Assembly: GCA_035296965.1 (NCBI GenBank)
Contig: DATGZX010000332.1
Span: 62,001 to 126,000 of the forward strand
DNA length: 64,000 nt
From: DATGZX01 sp035296965
GTDB lineage: Bacteria > Planctomycetota > Planctomycetia > Gemmatales > Gemmataceae
Direction of reading: 5' to 3'
Within the stretch, counting starts at the first letter, position 1, and the number at the start of each line of letters is the position of its first letter. A program made the translations under genes and the position numbers. Under the pieces are notes generated by a model. It was given only the letters and a program-made list of their open reading frames with translations, did not search any database and was not told where the DNA came from. Positions 44,645-54,408 of this stretch are shown one piece after another.

Positions 44645-46357
44645 GTGAATTCAGACCCACGATTCAGCCAATGGCATGTCCTTGCCAAGGGCCCTAGCGG
44701 TCCGGTGGCGCTCTTGCTGATCGGCCTCTCCCTGTGCTTCACGTTGCTGAACGCGTGCAAGCCGATGCAGGTAGACGACACTGCGTACCACTACTATGCA
44801 GTCCAGATCGCAGAGCATCCCCTCGACCCATACGGATTTCAAATCTTCTGGTATGACGGGATCGTCCCAGCGGATGAGGTGCTAGCGCCGCCGGTGGTGC
44901 CCTACTGGATCTCTCTGGCGGTCAAGATTTTCGGCGACGAGCCTTTTCTGTGGAAGCTCTGGCAATGGCCCTTTGCCCTCCTGTTTGTCGTGTCTGTGTA
45001 TGTCCTTGCCCGCCGGTTTGCACGTGGCTTCGAATGGGGCCTCCTGATCTATCTGCTTTTTTCGCCCACCTTCCTGCCCAGCATGAACTTGATGTTGGAT
45101 ATACCGGCCCTGGCCCTGAGCCTCTTCGCGCTGGTGGTCTTTATCCAGGCTTGCGAGGGTCGATCCATCGGTTTTGCACTTCTGGCAGGCGTTGTTGCCG
45201 GTCTCGCCATGCAGACGAAGTACACGGCGTTTCTCGCCCCGCTGAGCATCGTCCTCTATGGGTTCTGGTTCAAGCGCTGGAAGGAGGCATTCGTCGCGAC
45301 GGCGTTGTCGATCCTGATGTTTGCGGGCTGGGAATGGCTGATGGCGCTGCGCTACGGCAAATCGCATTTTCTTTTTCACGTTCACCAAAGTGATGCCACG
45401 CTTTGGGATAGAGCCACATTGACCTTTCCTCTGCTTGGCGTTCTCGGCGCCACCTCCCCTGCCCTGGCCCTGCTCGGGCTCCACGCGTTGAATGTCCGTC
45501 TCCGCACGCTGGTGATTACGGGAAGCGCGCTTCTCGCAGGATTCCTCCTCGTCGGCACGATCCCATCTCCCTATCGAACTATCCGGTGGCACCTGGCCGG
45601 CTACTCCGATCAGGTCAGGCTGGAGGACGGCGTCTTCGACAGTGCCGGGACGCTGGTTCTTGCCGTGGCAGCGGTTATTCTCCTTCGATTATGCCGGCTG
45701 AGAAGCGGCTGGCGGCGGCACCTGCAAGCCGGAAGGCACACCAAGGAGTGGTTCTTACTGTCATGGCTGGCGGCGGAGATAGGGGGCTATTTCACACTCA
45801 GCCCATTCCCGGCCGTTCGACGCACGATGGGGATCGTCGTGGTAACAACGCTGCTCGTGGGACGACTCGCGTCCCTGACCTGTCGTGCGCGTGCCCGCAG
45901 ACGGCTGAACTGGGGCATTGTCCTTGCCGGCACGCTCCTCGGGGCGGTGTTTTACGGAATCGATGTGCGCGACGCCTACGCGCAAAAGCAGCTTGTAGCA
46001 AAGGCTGCGGAGTTTCTGAACAAAAAGGAAGGTGGCACAATCTGGTACGTGGGTCACTGGGGCTTTCAATATTACGCAGAGCGCGCGGGCATGAGGCCGG
46101 TCGAACCTGGTGTGTCGCGCCTGCGCGCGGGCGACTGGCTGGTTGTCCCCGGAGAGACGATCCATCGACAAGGAATGCCACTCGAAGAGGTCCCGCTGCG
46201 AAGAATTCGGGAATTCAAGGTCGATGACTCGGTGGCGTTACGCACGGTAGGCTGCTTCTATGCCGGCCGTGTTCCGCTGGAATACCGGGAGGGGCCCCGA
46301 CTAACGGTCGCCATTTACCAGGTAATTCATGACTGTGCGCCCGGAGCCAGCCCTTGA
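44645..46357 (+). CDS. GT-C family membrane glycosyltransferase (ArnT/PMT-like)
   Basis: About 570 residues from GTG at 44645; in-frame ATGs at 44474 and 44516 give a longer N-terminus with poor coding character. About ten transmembrane helices are visible. The early periplasmic loop carries QVDDTAYHYYAVQIAEHPLDPYGF, with the acidic pair expected of GT-C enzymes. A second acidic loop is NLMLDIPALALSLFALVVF, then LAGLAMQTKYTAFLAP. Family role: transfer of a sugar from a polyprenyl phosphate donor to an acceptor outside the membrane. The acceptor is unknown. A REP-like palindrome follows. Confidence 0.75.
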   Translation: MNSDPRFSQWHVLAKGPSGPVALLLIGLSLCFTLLNACKPMQVDDTAYHYYAVQIAEHPLDPYGFQIFWYDGIVPADEVLAPPVVPYWISLAVKIFGDEPFLWKLWQWPFALLFVVSVYVLARRFARGFEWGLLIYLLFSPTFLPSMNLMLDIPALALSLFALVVFIQACEGRSIGFALLAGVVAGLAMQTKYTAFLAPLSIVLYGFWFKRWKEAFVATALSILMFAGWEWLMALRYGKSHFLFHVHQSDATLWDRATLTFPLLGVLGATSPALALLGLHALNVRLRTLVITGSALLAGFLLVGTIPSPYRTIRWHLAGYSDQVRLEDGVFDSAGTLVLAVAAVILLRLCRLRSGWRRHLQAGRHTKEWFLLSWLAAEIGGYFTLSPFPAVRRTMGIVVVTTLLVGRLASLTCRARARRRLNWGIVLAGTLLGAVFYGIDVRDAYAQKQLVAKAAEFLNKKEGGTIWYVGHWGFQYYAERAGMRPVEPGVSRLRAGDWLVVPGETIHRQGMPLEEVPLRRIREFKVDDSVALRTVGCFYAGRVPLEYREGPRLTVAIYQVIHDCAPGASP

Positions 46358-46399
46358 GGGAGCAATGAAAAAGAGGCCAGAAACTCCTGACCCTTTCGG

Positions 46400-46429
46400 G
46401 TAGCAGCTCAAGCTGCCAGCTTGAGCTAC
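46400..46429. repeat. Short GTAG-headed palindrome
   Basis: GTAGCAGCTCAAGCTG then CCAGCTTGAGCTAC forms a hairpin of about 12 bp between two convergent genes (46357 and 46498). It starts with the same GTAG as the larger REP-like elements. Confidence 0.55.
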
Positions 46430-46497
46430 GAGAAGATTGATGCCAGGTTGGCAAAATAAGACAATACCCTGTTCGCAGCAGGCTATTTTAGGCGTGC

Positions 46498-48336
46498 TTA
46501 CTTCTGGTCTATGGGCCTCAAGATATCGAGGAGAGCGTCGCTCGCGGCCCGACGGACATCAGGGTTGTCGTCGCTCAGTGAGCGGCGCAGGGCCACCTCA
46601 GCCGACAGGGCCAAAGGACCAAATTTGCCGAGGACCTCGGCTGCCGCCTGCCGAACGCGCGGATCAGGGTCCCGCAAGGCCGTGGCAAGCGCTGGGATGC
46701 CCGGCTGAGCTGCCTTGCCGGTGGTTTCGAGTGTTCGCATGGCGGCCACGCGCATTTCCGCATCGCTGGCCCGCATGGCCCGGATCAAGTCGGGAACCGC
46801 CGGCTTGGCAAGAGGGCCGTAGCGCTGGAGAGCAGAAGCGGCCGCCAGACGCACTTCCAGGTCGGTATCGAACAAGAGCGCAGACAGTCCCTCGATGGCC
46901 GGCGCTTTTGCGGCCGAAGTGATTTTGCCGAGCGTCCTGGCGGAAGCCCAGCGAACGAACACGTCCTTGTCGCCGAGCCTTTCGACAAGGTCCGGCGTCG
47001 CCGGTGCGGCGTCCTGACCCAGCGCTTCCAGGACATCGACGGCCCCGAGGCGGACTAAAACATTAGGATCCTGTAAATCCGCTTTCAAGGCGGGAATGGC
47101 GATCTGAAGAGCTTCTAGAAGTGCATCGGGCGCGGCTGACTTACCGGGTTGTCCCGAACGTGCGCCTGGTTCGTCGGCTGAAAGGCGGGTGCTCTGTTGC
47201 TGGCCGGTGCTCTCGATCAAGCGCTGAAAGCGCTGCCGCGCAGTGCCCATTTTTTCCAGGGCACGCTGGGCTTCGAGTCGAACGGCCGGATCCGGATCGC
47301 GCAGCGCCCGCGCCACGGCGGGCGCGGCGTTCCGCAAAGCCTCCGCCGCACGCTGGAGCAGTTCCGCCGATTTCTCGCTGCCCGGCGCACGCCCAGTGTT
47401 AGCGCTTTCTTCCAGCGAACGTGATTGCGGTATTTGATTGACCAGGGCAGCCGCCGCTTCTTGGACCACCTGGGCGCTCAGCCGGCGGACCTCGGCGTCG
47501 CGGTCGGATAATCCTTGACTGGCCGCCGGCAAAACCAGTTGAACAACGCCCAGGACATCCGCGAGGTCGGCGTCCGGCCGGTTCGTGCTCTTATACCCGA
47601 CGGCGAGCTGGGAAACGACCTGGATCAGCCCCAGCAAACCGGAGGCCGCGGCGCGACGTTCGGCAGGAAGGGGAGATTCGAGCAGTTTCCGCAACGCAGG
47701 CACAGCGACCTGCGGCGCTGGGAACACCTGGCCCAATGCACGGGCTGCAGTTTCCTGGACTACAGGAAGATTGCCATGTTGGACGATGTCCGCGAGATCG
47801 GGACCGAATCCCCGACCGATCAGTTTGGTATCGTCCGCAGTTCGAATGAGCACCCCCGATTCCGCGAGCAGGTTCATGGCGGCGAGTCGAGCAGTTGTGC
47901 TTCCGTAGTGAAGAGCATCCCGGATTGCTTTTTTGAATCGATTGGCCAGAACTGCTCGAACCTTCTTGGTTACCAGAGTTCTTTCATCCGGAGAGTCGAG
48001 ATCTTGATTCCAATCCTGAAGCTGCAGCCCAAGGCGCATGTCGCTGATGTTGCGCAGCGCATCGATACGCTGCGTGAGGAGGCGTTCCCGCGCTTCGTTG
48101 TAGAGCCTCGTCCTTGTCAGGTCCTCCGGCTTTGCCGTTTCAAGCTGTTGAGCCAATTGCTTATCCTGGGCTATCAATTCCGAATCGGTGGCTTTCAGGG
48201 TCCGCCGCAATTGTTCCACAGGGTCCGACGGGAACGCCTGGGCAAGAACGCATCCTGAGGGCCAAAGGATGGCCGTGAGCACAGCCAAAAATTGCCAGCC
48301 CAGCAGGATTCTCCAGTGCCGCGTGAGACGATGCAT
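46498..48336 (-). CDS. Exported HEAT-repeat protein
   Basis: 612 residues from ATG at 48336 with a signal peptide ending near VLAQAFP (MHRLTRHWRILLGWQFLAVL); the longer ORF start adds 18 residues. At least seven HEAT/PBS-type repeats are visible after residue 150, for example DPDPAVRLEAQRALEKMG, DPNVLVRLGAVDVLEALG, DKDVFVRWASARTLGKI and DPDPRVRQAAAEVLGKFG. A Ser/Gln-rich linker interrupts them near residue 390. HEAT solenoids are protein-binding scaffolds; no enzymatic site is seen. Such exported scaffolds are widespread in planctomycetes. Function unknown. Confidence 0.8.
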   Translation of the reverse strand: MHRLTRHWRILLGWQFLAVLTAILWPSGCVLAQAFPSDPVEQLRRTLKATDSELIAQDKQLAQQLETAKPEDLTRTRLYNEARERLLTQRIDALRNISDMRLGLQLQDWNQDLDSPDERTLVTKKVRAVLANRFKKAIRDALHYGSTTARLAAMNLLAESGVLIRTADDTKLIGRGFGPDLADIVQHGNLPVVQETAARALGQVFPAPQVAVPALRKLLESPLPAERRAAASGLLGLIQVVSQLAVGYKSTNRPDADLADVLGVVQLVLPAASQGLSDRDAEVRRLSAQVVQEAAAALVNQIPQSRSLEESANTGRAPGSEKSAELLQRAAEALRNAAPAVARALRDPDPAVRLEAQRALEKMGTARQRFQRLIESTGQQQSTRLSADEPGARSGQPGKSAAPDALLEALQIAIPALKADLQDPNVLVRLGAVDVLEALGQDAAPATPDLVERLGDKDVFVRWASARTLGKITSAAKAPAIEGLSALLFDTDLEVRLAAASALQRYGPLAKPAVPDLIRAMRASDAEMRVAAMRTLETTGKAAQPGIPALATALRDPDPRVRQAAAEVLGKFGPLALSAEVALRRSLSDDNPDVRRAASDALLDILRPIDQK

Positions 48337-48589
48337 GGGTTGTACCCTTCTCTCCGTTATCGGAAGCAAGTTATCCGGGTAACGGGCCACGTGGCAGCCG
48401 AAGCGCGTCCGAACATTGCATCGCTGCCCTTGGCCCTGACTGTGCCTGGCGTCGATCAGAACTGCATCGGCCCATTCCTTTAGTGCCTAGAATACCACAT
48501 TCAATATGCCTCTCGTTCTCTCGTAAGGCCAGCATCCAGCAGCCGCTTGGCCCCGCCCGCGTCCCCCGCTGCCCTTTCAGCCAGCATCC

Positions 48590-48660
48590 CCGGCAAAGAA
48601 GCCAGATTCGGAGAAGACGAGTGCCCAAGAGCGTGCAAGTAAAGGGGCCCGGCGCCGTTT
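48590..48660 (+). repeat. 71-bp direct repeat, left copy
   Basis: Begins CCGGCAAAGAAGCCAGATTC and ends with CCGTTT. Five mismatches separate it from the same-orientation copy at 56231-56301, about 93% identity. The two bracket about 7.6 kb of accessory-type genes. Confidence 0.8.
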
Positions 48661-49239
48661 GCAACATGCCTTCCATACGCATGGATATCAGATTGCGCTT
48701 GGGCCAATCGAAGGTGCGCCAAGAGTGCGCCGAAAGTGCGCCGAAAACGAGCCATTTCGGCAGCCAATCGCGCCATGGGAGCGGCCGTCGCCCTCGTCTT
48801 ACTGGACAGAACCACGCGGTGCCTCCTCAGCTGTGCGAGGGGTCTCGCGACCCCGCACTCGGATTGACCGCAGGTCTCTCCGAACCTGGAGGAGACTGCG
48901 GTCAGCGCTAGCAGCGAGGCCCGGAGACCTGCGCCGACTCGCGTCACGAATCACCAAGCGCTCGCGATAGTCGCGACGCCACTATTTTAGATTCAGCAAG
49001 GCGGAGATGGAACAGCAGCCCAAGAGATTTGGGCCCTTATTTTGAGCCCATCGGTGGGATAAACGCCGACGATGGGAGTGCCCCTCTAGAGACCAAGGGG
49101 ACGGGCTGTTTTCGGCCCGGCCTTCGTGGAAGCGGTAGGGTGTCAAGCGTACTCGTGCCGACGCACTTTCGACTACTCGAAGCGTCTCGTCTGGTTCTCG
49201 CCATGGATTGAAACCGACGCGCTAGCACCTCCCTGGCCA

Positions 49240-49410
49240 CAGACGGTGCTGGCGATGATCGAATCCATCCACGGCAATCCAGTGCGTCGAGGGTTGGTAG
49301 ACAGGGCAGAACAGTGGAAATGGTCTAGCGACGATTGGCAGGACGCTTTTCAGGAACAAGCCCCATCCCAAACCCGGTTCCGCCTCATGCGGATGCGACC
49401 TCGGCCTTGA
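49240..49410 (+). pseudogene. C-terminal remnant of a REP-associated tyrosine transposase (RAYT)
   Basis: The translated end contains IHGNPVRRGLVDRAEQWKWS followed by SD, the hallmark C-terminal segment of IS200-like RAYT transposases (compare NPVKRGLV..W.WSSA). The catalytic HUH motif and Tyr region upstream are missing; upstream sequence in the same frame is unrelated, so this is a decayed fragment. RAYTs are linked with REP palindromes carrying a GTAG head, and such elements occur in this window. Confidence 0.7.
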
Positions 49411-49461
49411 CAGGATAATGTACTTCCGTATATTACCACATCGGCCAGTCAGGGCAAACGC

Positions 49462-50829
49462 ATGAAAGCAACTTCGTCCTTTCGCCAGCCAGAGTATTTG
49501 ACGAATAACGATGTTCCGCATCATCGAATTCGTTGTCCTGTCCATGGGTTTATCCGGTATTCGGAAAACGAACGGAAGATTATCGACCACTGGATCTTTC
49601 GGCGATTGCGACATATTCGCCAGCTTGCTTTGACTGACCTGGTGTATCCCGGGGCGACCCACACGCGGTTCGAGCACTGTCTGGGAGTGATGGAGCTTGC
49701 AAGCCGGGCTTTTGACCAGCTCGCGGCAACGCGCGGAGCCCTTCTTGAATGGAACCTCAAGAAAGTCGCCGAGCTGAATCAGGAACCACTGGCCATTGCC
49801 AGGCAGTTGGTTCGTTTGGCAGGTCTGCTTCATGACGTAGGCCATGCGTGCTTCTCTCATGCGGCAGAAACCGTGATACACGAGGGCGGCGGCCACGAGT
49901 CCTTCACATTCAAATTGGTAGAGGAGAAAGAGTTTCTCGGCAACGAATTGGACAAAGCGTACTTCGCCGGGTTTTCTGGTTTGCTGGGAAAGCTTCTCCG
50001 CGGCGGGGCGGTCATGCCTCCGCAACTCAAGGTGTTGAAGGACTTGGTTTCCGGGGAGATGGACGCGGATCGCTCCGATTATTTGCAGCGCGATTCGCAT
50101 CATTGTGGAGTCGAGTATGGTCGGTTCGACCATCGACGCATGGTGCAGTGCCTAGACTTGCACGAGGCGGATGGCGGTGCTTTGGAGATTGCGTTGCATC
50201 GAGACGGCATCCACACGTTCGAGGCGTTGATTCTGGCGCGCTATCAGATGAATACCCAGGTCTACTATCATCGCATTCGTCGGATTTACGACTATTACCT
50301 GTGCCAGTATTTTGCCGAGAAAGGCCGGGAGGCTTTTGATTCTGCTGACAAGATCCTGAACCAGACGGACATTCAGGCGATGGCGACGATACTTCAGGAG
50401 GCCGAAAAGGGCCAGGGAGGGCATGGCAAATGGGCAGCTCGCATTCGGGATCGGAACCACCATCGGGTCGTACATGAAACCGGAGAAGATGCCAACGCGA
50501 TGGATTTGAAACATTCGGGAAAGCTGCTGGAAAAGCTGCGCGAGAATTTCCCCGAGGTTGACTTCATTCCCGATGTTGCTTCGCAATCGATTCATAGACT
50601 CTTGCTGCCGGAGGACACGGAAGCAACGGGGTTGGTGGCTCTGCCACTCATCGAATCAAGCGGAGAATCGCATTACCTGGGATCAAGAAGCCACATCCTG
50701 CGACGAATACCCAGGCGTTTCCAAGTAGCCCGCATTTTTTCCGACATCGCCCGTGACAATGCGGAACTGCTTCGTACAATCAGGTCTTTCGCGCTTGACG
50801 AATATCGCAAGTTGGGAGGCCAATCATGA
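49462..50829 (+). CDS. HD-domain phosphohydrolase (YwfO/SAMHD1-like dNTPase family)
   Basis: 455 residues, ATG at 49462. The HD metal site is complete: THTRFEHCLGVMELA (first His at about 67), GLLHDVGHACFSHAAE (His-Asp at about 124-125) and MDADRSDYLQRDS (Asp near 206). The order and spacing match COG1078-type HD hydrolases such as B. subtilis YwfO and the SAMHD1 core, which cleave dNTPs or related nucleotides. The C-terminal third (about 300-455) is helical. The stop overlaps the next gene's ATG (ATGA), so the two products are made together. In the window it sits inside a possible mobile island. Confidence 0.85.
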   Translation: MKATSSFRQPEYLTNNDVPHHRIRCPVHGFIRYSENERKIIDHWIFRRLRHIRQLALTDLVYPGATHTRFEHCLGVMELASRAFDQLAATRGALLEWNLKKVAELNQEPLAIARQLVRLAGLLHDVGHACFSHAAETVIHEGGGHESFTFKLVEEKEFLGNELDKAYFAGFSGLLGKLLRGGAVMPPQLKVLKDLVSGEMDADRSDYLQRDSHHCGVEYGRFDHRRMVQCLDLHEADGGALEIALHRDGIHTFEALILARYQMNTQVYYHRIRRIYDYYLCQYFAEKGREAFDSADKILNQTDIQAMATILQEAEKGQGGHGKWAARIRDRNHHRVVHETGEDANAMDLKHSGKLLEKLRENFPEVDFIPDVASQSIHRLLLPEDTEATGLVALPLIESSGESHYLGSRSHILRRIPRRFQVARIFSDIARDNAELLRTIRSFALDEYRKLGGQS

Positions 50830-51395
50830 GCTTGTTCTTGAGTGGGACGTGGGAACATGCCCTTTTGGCACAGGTCGTCAAGGAAGCTGCGGATGTGGCC
50901 CAGAGGGACGGCGGCTATCTCGGCCGCACGGCTATCCAGAAGATCGTCTATTTCCTCCAAGTGTTGGATGTCCCGATGCGGTATCGCTTCGAAGTATTTC
51001 ACTATGGGCCCTTCTGCAACACCATCCTGGGCGACACGGAATGGCTCATGGCCGACGAGGTGATTGCCGATAGCTCGCCAAACCCGGACAAGTACTCCAA
51101 GTTTACGCCTGGACCAGCTTGCGAAGAGCTGATCGCAAAACATGCGGCGATGCTCGAGCGATACGAGGGCACCGTGAAGAGCACGGTCAAGGCATTGCTG
51201 CCTCTGCAGCCTGATCACCTCGAACTTATCGCGACGCTCGACTATGCTTTCCGGGAAATGAAAGCAACCCTCGGAAAAGAGCCGCCCAAGCAAAAAGTGC
51301 TAGCCCGGTTCCGGGAATTCAAAGGGGCAAAGTTCAATGACAAGGAAATCGCGGATACCTACGACCGGCTCAAAGCGGCTGGTCTGTTTGGTTGA
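50826..51395 (+). CDS. YwgA-like protein (Panacea-type fold)
   Basis: 189 residues, ATG overlapping the upstream stop. The core GRTAIQKIVYFLQVLDVPM followed by RFEVFHYGPF resembles YwgA and also the Panacea (DUF4065) antitoxin fold (QKLLYF...YGPV pattern). In B. subtilis ywfO and ywgA are neighbours too, so this is a conserved pair. The C-terminal about 90 residues are helical and not recognised. It may regulate or neutralise the HD enzyme; Panacea domains can be antitoxins to many toxin types. That role here is inference. Confidence 0.7.
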   Translation: MSLFLSGTWEHALLAQVVKEAADVAQRDGGYLGRTAIQKIVYFLQVLDVPMRYRFEVFHYGPFCNTILGDTEWLMADEVIADSSPNPDKYSKFTPGPACEELIAKHAAMLERYEGTVKSTVKALLPLQPDHLELIATLDYAFREMKATLGKEPPKQKVLARFREFKGAKFNDKEIADTYDRLKAAGLFG

Positions 51396-52046
51396 GGCCT
51401 GCCCGAATCACTCAATTCAAAAAGTTAGCAAATTCGAGGAATCGTGGACCGTCAATAACGGTTCTCCATTTCCGCTTCCTCATCACCAACGGGGACCAAG
51501 ACGGGAAAGAGTTTTGGTTTCCGAGGCTGGCGTGCCAACGACAAGGCGTTCTTGATCGGTAATGGGACGGGCTTACACGCGTTTTCCTTCACGGCGGTTC
51601 AAAGATCCTCGAATGACGCGCCAAGGGCTTGCATCGCATAGGGCGCAATAATATTCAGCTCGAACGCCTTTTCGGCGAGAAACGACGGCAGAAGGCTACT
51701 CACCTTTTGCACAGTTCTGTTTCGCAGCAGTGAGCCGTACTTGTAAACTGATTGCTGACCAGCCAACTTGCGCGGTCGAACCAAATGATGGAGCAGCCGG
51801 TATTTCGTGTAGTTCGCAACATGCACGAGCGCTTGTGCATAACGCCTCCTTTGTGGTCTCGCGTGCTTTCAGTAATTGCTGATGGAATCATACCCAGATT
51901 TACGAATCCTCGGGATGGGCGGCGCCGAGTTTTGTACCGGCCTTCTTCCTGAAGATTGAACTTATCGGAGACGGGGGTCCTGGTCCGACAGACAGTGGCA
52001 TCGAGGAACCTACTACCGGTTTTGGATCGGGGTCATTCGCTTTTCA
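51396..52046. other. 651-bp gap in the accessory island
   Basis: No gene is recognised. Short ORFs of 60-75 codons on both strands (for example 51599-51826 minus, beginning MHVANYTKYRLLHHLVRP) have no known similarity, and the stretch appears less GC-rich than its neighbours. It could hold decayed genes. Confidence 0.4.
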
Positions 52047-54374
52047 TCATTCCGCGACACATTGGTCATGCAGCCCAAGTTGATTCTTCGGCACGCCATA
52101 CAGCTCACGAACCATACGATCAATTTCAGCGATGATCTCTTTGCGCCTCAGCGGCACGGGATCGACAACAAGACTCTGCGCTGCGGATGCGATCGCTTGT
52201 ACCAACCCTTGATTTTCCTGACAGGGAACCACGAGAGGGAATTGGCGCAGTCGTTCCAGGCGAATGGCGTGTCTGCCGATGCCCATCGTCGGCATTTTCT
52301 GTTGCGCGATCGTCCAGAAGATGGTGCTGTTGCAGACACCAAGCAGGTAATACGGATCGATCACTGCGGCATCAGGAGCCATGGACAGTACGCCGCTGTG
52401 GCAAAGGTCAGTGCCAGGGACGATCGTCATGTCGCCGCCCGAAGTAATCAAGCCGCCGATAATCTTCGTGCGGGCGGTGAGGCGCAAGGCCGAGGCTGAC
52501 GAGAAGCCATACCAGACATCGAGACGTTTCCGAATGCCGGTGGTGAGTCGATGTTTGTTTGCCAGGAGGTATTGGTAGGTTCGCGGGAAGTCTCGTTGGA
52601 GAGTTTCTTCGTTCAGAAGTTTTCCCCATGCGTCGTAGGGAAGCACACAGAACGTCGATAACGACGGCACAGTATACCCGTGAATGTCGCGATTGCGAAT
52701 GATGGGCCGCAGCATCGGCGCCTCAATCCAAAAGTGCCAGCCAGTTTTTCGTTGCTCTACCAGTATCGCACCGTCGCGGCCCTCTTTGAATTTGCGGACC
52801 AGGAACACATCATCGGCTCCGGTGACGATGCCTTGACCGATATGGATGGGTATGCGGCTGAGCGGTTTTCCGACTGCCTGGAGCCGCGTCAGAACGTGGG
52901 TTTCTTCCGTGGATTGAAAGAACCATCGGTCGGAGCGGACGCTCTGGGGAGACAGAAGTCGCGTCTCGACCTGTGCATTCGCGGAGTGGGTTGCCAAGGC
53001 GCCAAGTTTCTCCCGAAGCAGGCCTTTACCGCGGATCCAGACATGCCGGCCAACGCTGCGAGCAACCGATTTTTGCAGCACCACGAGGGCGATCTGAATG
53101 ATTGCATCGGGATAGATTTTCGGGTCCTCGAACTCGATGATGTCGTGAACCTGGCATTGCTCCCCGATCAGTTGGCGGAGAACCCGCCCTGTTTCGGACC
53201 GGAGGAATGTGTTTGAGACGCTGAACGCCAGGAAGCCGTTGGGCGCAAGGAGGTCAATGGCTTTCTCGATGAAAAGGATGTAGAGATCGAATTGACCGGA
53301 CTGTGCTGTGCGGAACTCGCGCTTGTACCGCTCCACGGCGGCGGGGTCCGAGTGAAGCATCTGCTGAAGTCGCACGAACGGCGGGCCACCCAGGATCACG
53401 TCGATGCCATCCCCTGCGGATCTGGTAACCGGCGCGAGGAAGTCACGAGCTACGATATTGTGGCTCAATTCCGGGACCGTCACGGGAAGCTCATCGGCTC
53501 GGCCGGAACGCTCCCATGCGGTGAGCAACAATGCACGGATCGTCCACCCGACAGCCTGGGCATCGAGATCCGTGCCGAAGATCATCCGGGTGAGGATGTT
53601 CAACCGAACTTGCAATGAGAGTTCACTTCGCATGTCCTTGCTCAGCGCCGCGAAGATGTAACGGAGCGCAGCCACGAGGAAGATGCCGCATCCGCAGGAG
53701 GGATCGAGGATACGCCGCTCCAGCACCCGTTCGGGCGAGAGCCCAGCAAACGCCTGAGCCAACACGCGCGAGGTGAGATAGTTCACCAATGCCGCTGGCG
53801 TGTAATGAATGCCCTTGTCATAGCGACGCGTTTCGCTGCGGGTGCCGCGCTTGGCGGTGGGCGATTCCGCAGGGGAGAAGGCCAGACACCATTGATGCAG
53901 GTCGCCAAAGATCGTGATCGGCACACGTGAGCCATAGAGTCTTCGGCTTGCCTGAATGATGGGCTGCCAGAATGTGCGTTCGATCACCGTTGTCGGGAGG
54001 ATGCATTGGCCGGCATACCGTGTCGGCTCGAACACTGTTTTGAGCGCGGGGCACGTCGTCGTGCTTTGCAGGTCGCCACACAATTGGCCAAGCGTCAAGC
54101 CCGCTTGGCGTCGGGGCAGCTGATCCAGCGATGGAATGGCGTCCGGTGCTCGATCGCGGACGAATTGCACGAGCAGCGCTAGTGCCAAAAGATCGTCGGT
54201 GCCGCGATCCGCAAGGCCGTTGTCCCCGGCCTGTGATCGACCGATCTGCTGACGCAACCAGCTCCGCCATTTTTGCAGGAAGGCGAAGAAGCGCCGACGC
54301 GTTCGAGGGCCATTCGAAAGCGGGGCAGCAATAAGCTCGAGGTGCTCGACCGAGGGCAAAACGTCTGTGGACAA
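52047..54374 (-). CDS. Eco57I/TaqI-type adenine-specific DNA methyltransferase with altered catalytic motif
   Basis: 775 residues from a TTG at 54374 (no early ATG in frame). Class I methyltransferase features: GIHYTPAALVNYL (motif X, about 189), ILDPSCGCGIFLVAALRYI (motif I, about 222) and FGTDLDAQAV (motif II). The catalytic NPP(Y/F) motif reads DVILGGPPFV with Gly for Asn (about 329), which would affect base activation. The C-terminal half (about 480-775) resembles the TaqI/Eco57I specificity region (IGQGIVTGADDVFLV, FCVLPYDAWGKLLNEE). No nuclease motif is seen. The upstream SPL-family gene ends 34 bp away, so the two are likely co-transcribed. Confidence 0.8.
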   Translation of the reverse strand: MSTDVLPSVEHLELIAAPLSNGPRTRRRFFAFLQKWRSWLRQQIGRSQAGDNGLADRGTDDLLALALLVQFVRDRAPDAIPSLDQLPRRQAGLTLGQLCGDLQSTTTCPALKTVFEPTRYAGQCILPTTVIERTFWQPIIQASRRLYGSRVPITIFGDLHQWCLAFSPAESPTAKRGTRSETRRYDKGIHYTPAALVNYLTSRVLAQAFAGLSPERVLERRILDPSCGCGIFLVAALRYIFAALSKDMRSELSLQVRLNILTRMIFGTDLDAQAVGWTIRALLLTAWERSGRADELPVTVPELSHNIVARDFLAPVTRSAGDGIDVILGGPPFVRLQQMLHSDPAAVERYKREFRTAQSGQFDLYILFIEKAIDLLAPNGFLAFSVSNTFLRSETGRVLRQLIGEQCQVHDIIEFEDPKIYPDAIIQIALVVLQKSVARSVGRHVWIRGKGLLREKLGALATHSANAQVETRLLSPQSVRSDRWFFQSTEETHVLTRLQAVGKPLSRIPIHIGQGIVTGADDVFLVRKFKEGRDGAILVEQRKTGWHFWIEAPMLRPIIRNRDIHGYTVPSLSTFCVLPYDAWGKLLNEETLQRDFPRTYQYLLANKHRLTTGIRKRLDVWYGFSSASALRLTARTKIIGGLITSGGDMTIVPGTDLCHSGVLSMAPDAAVIDPYYLLGVCNSTIFWTIAQQKMPTMGIGRHAIRLERLRQFPLVVPCQENQGLVQAIASAAQSLVVDPVPLRRKEIIAEIDRMVRELYGVPKNQLGLHDQCVAE

Positions 54375-54408
54375 GGCGAAAGCTCGCTGAGAGGGGAATG
54401 AAGCAGGT

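Larger units (their letters stand above)
48337..49461. other. Long gap with a direct repeat and transposase debris
   Basis: About 1.1 kb without an intact gene. It contains the left 71-bp direct repeat (48590-48660) and a RAYT remnant (49240-49410). Weak ORFs at 48483-48911 and 48501-48947 overlap on opposite strands and resemble no family I know. Confidence 0.5.
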
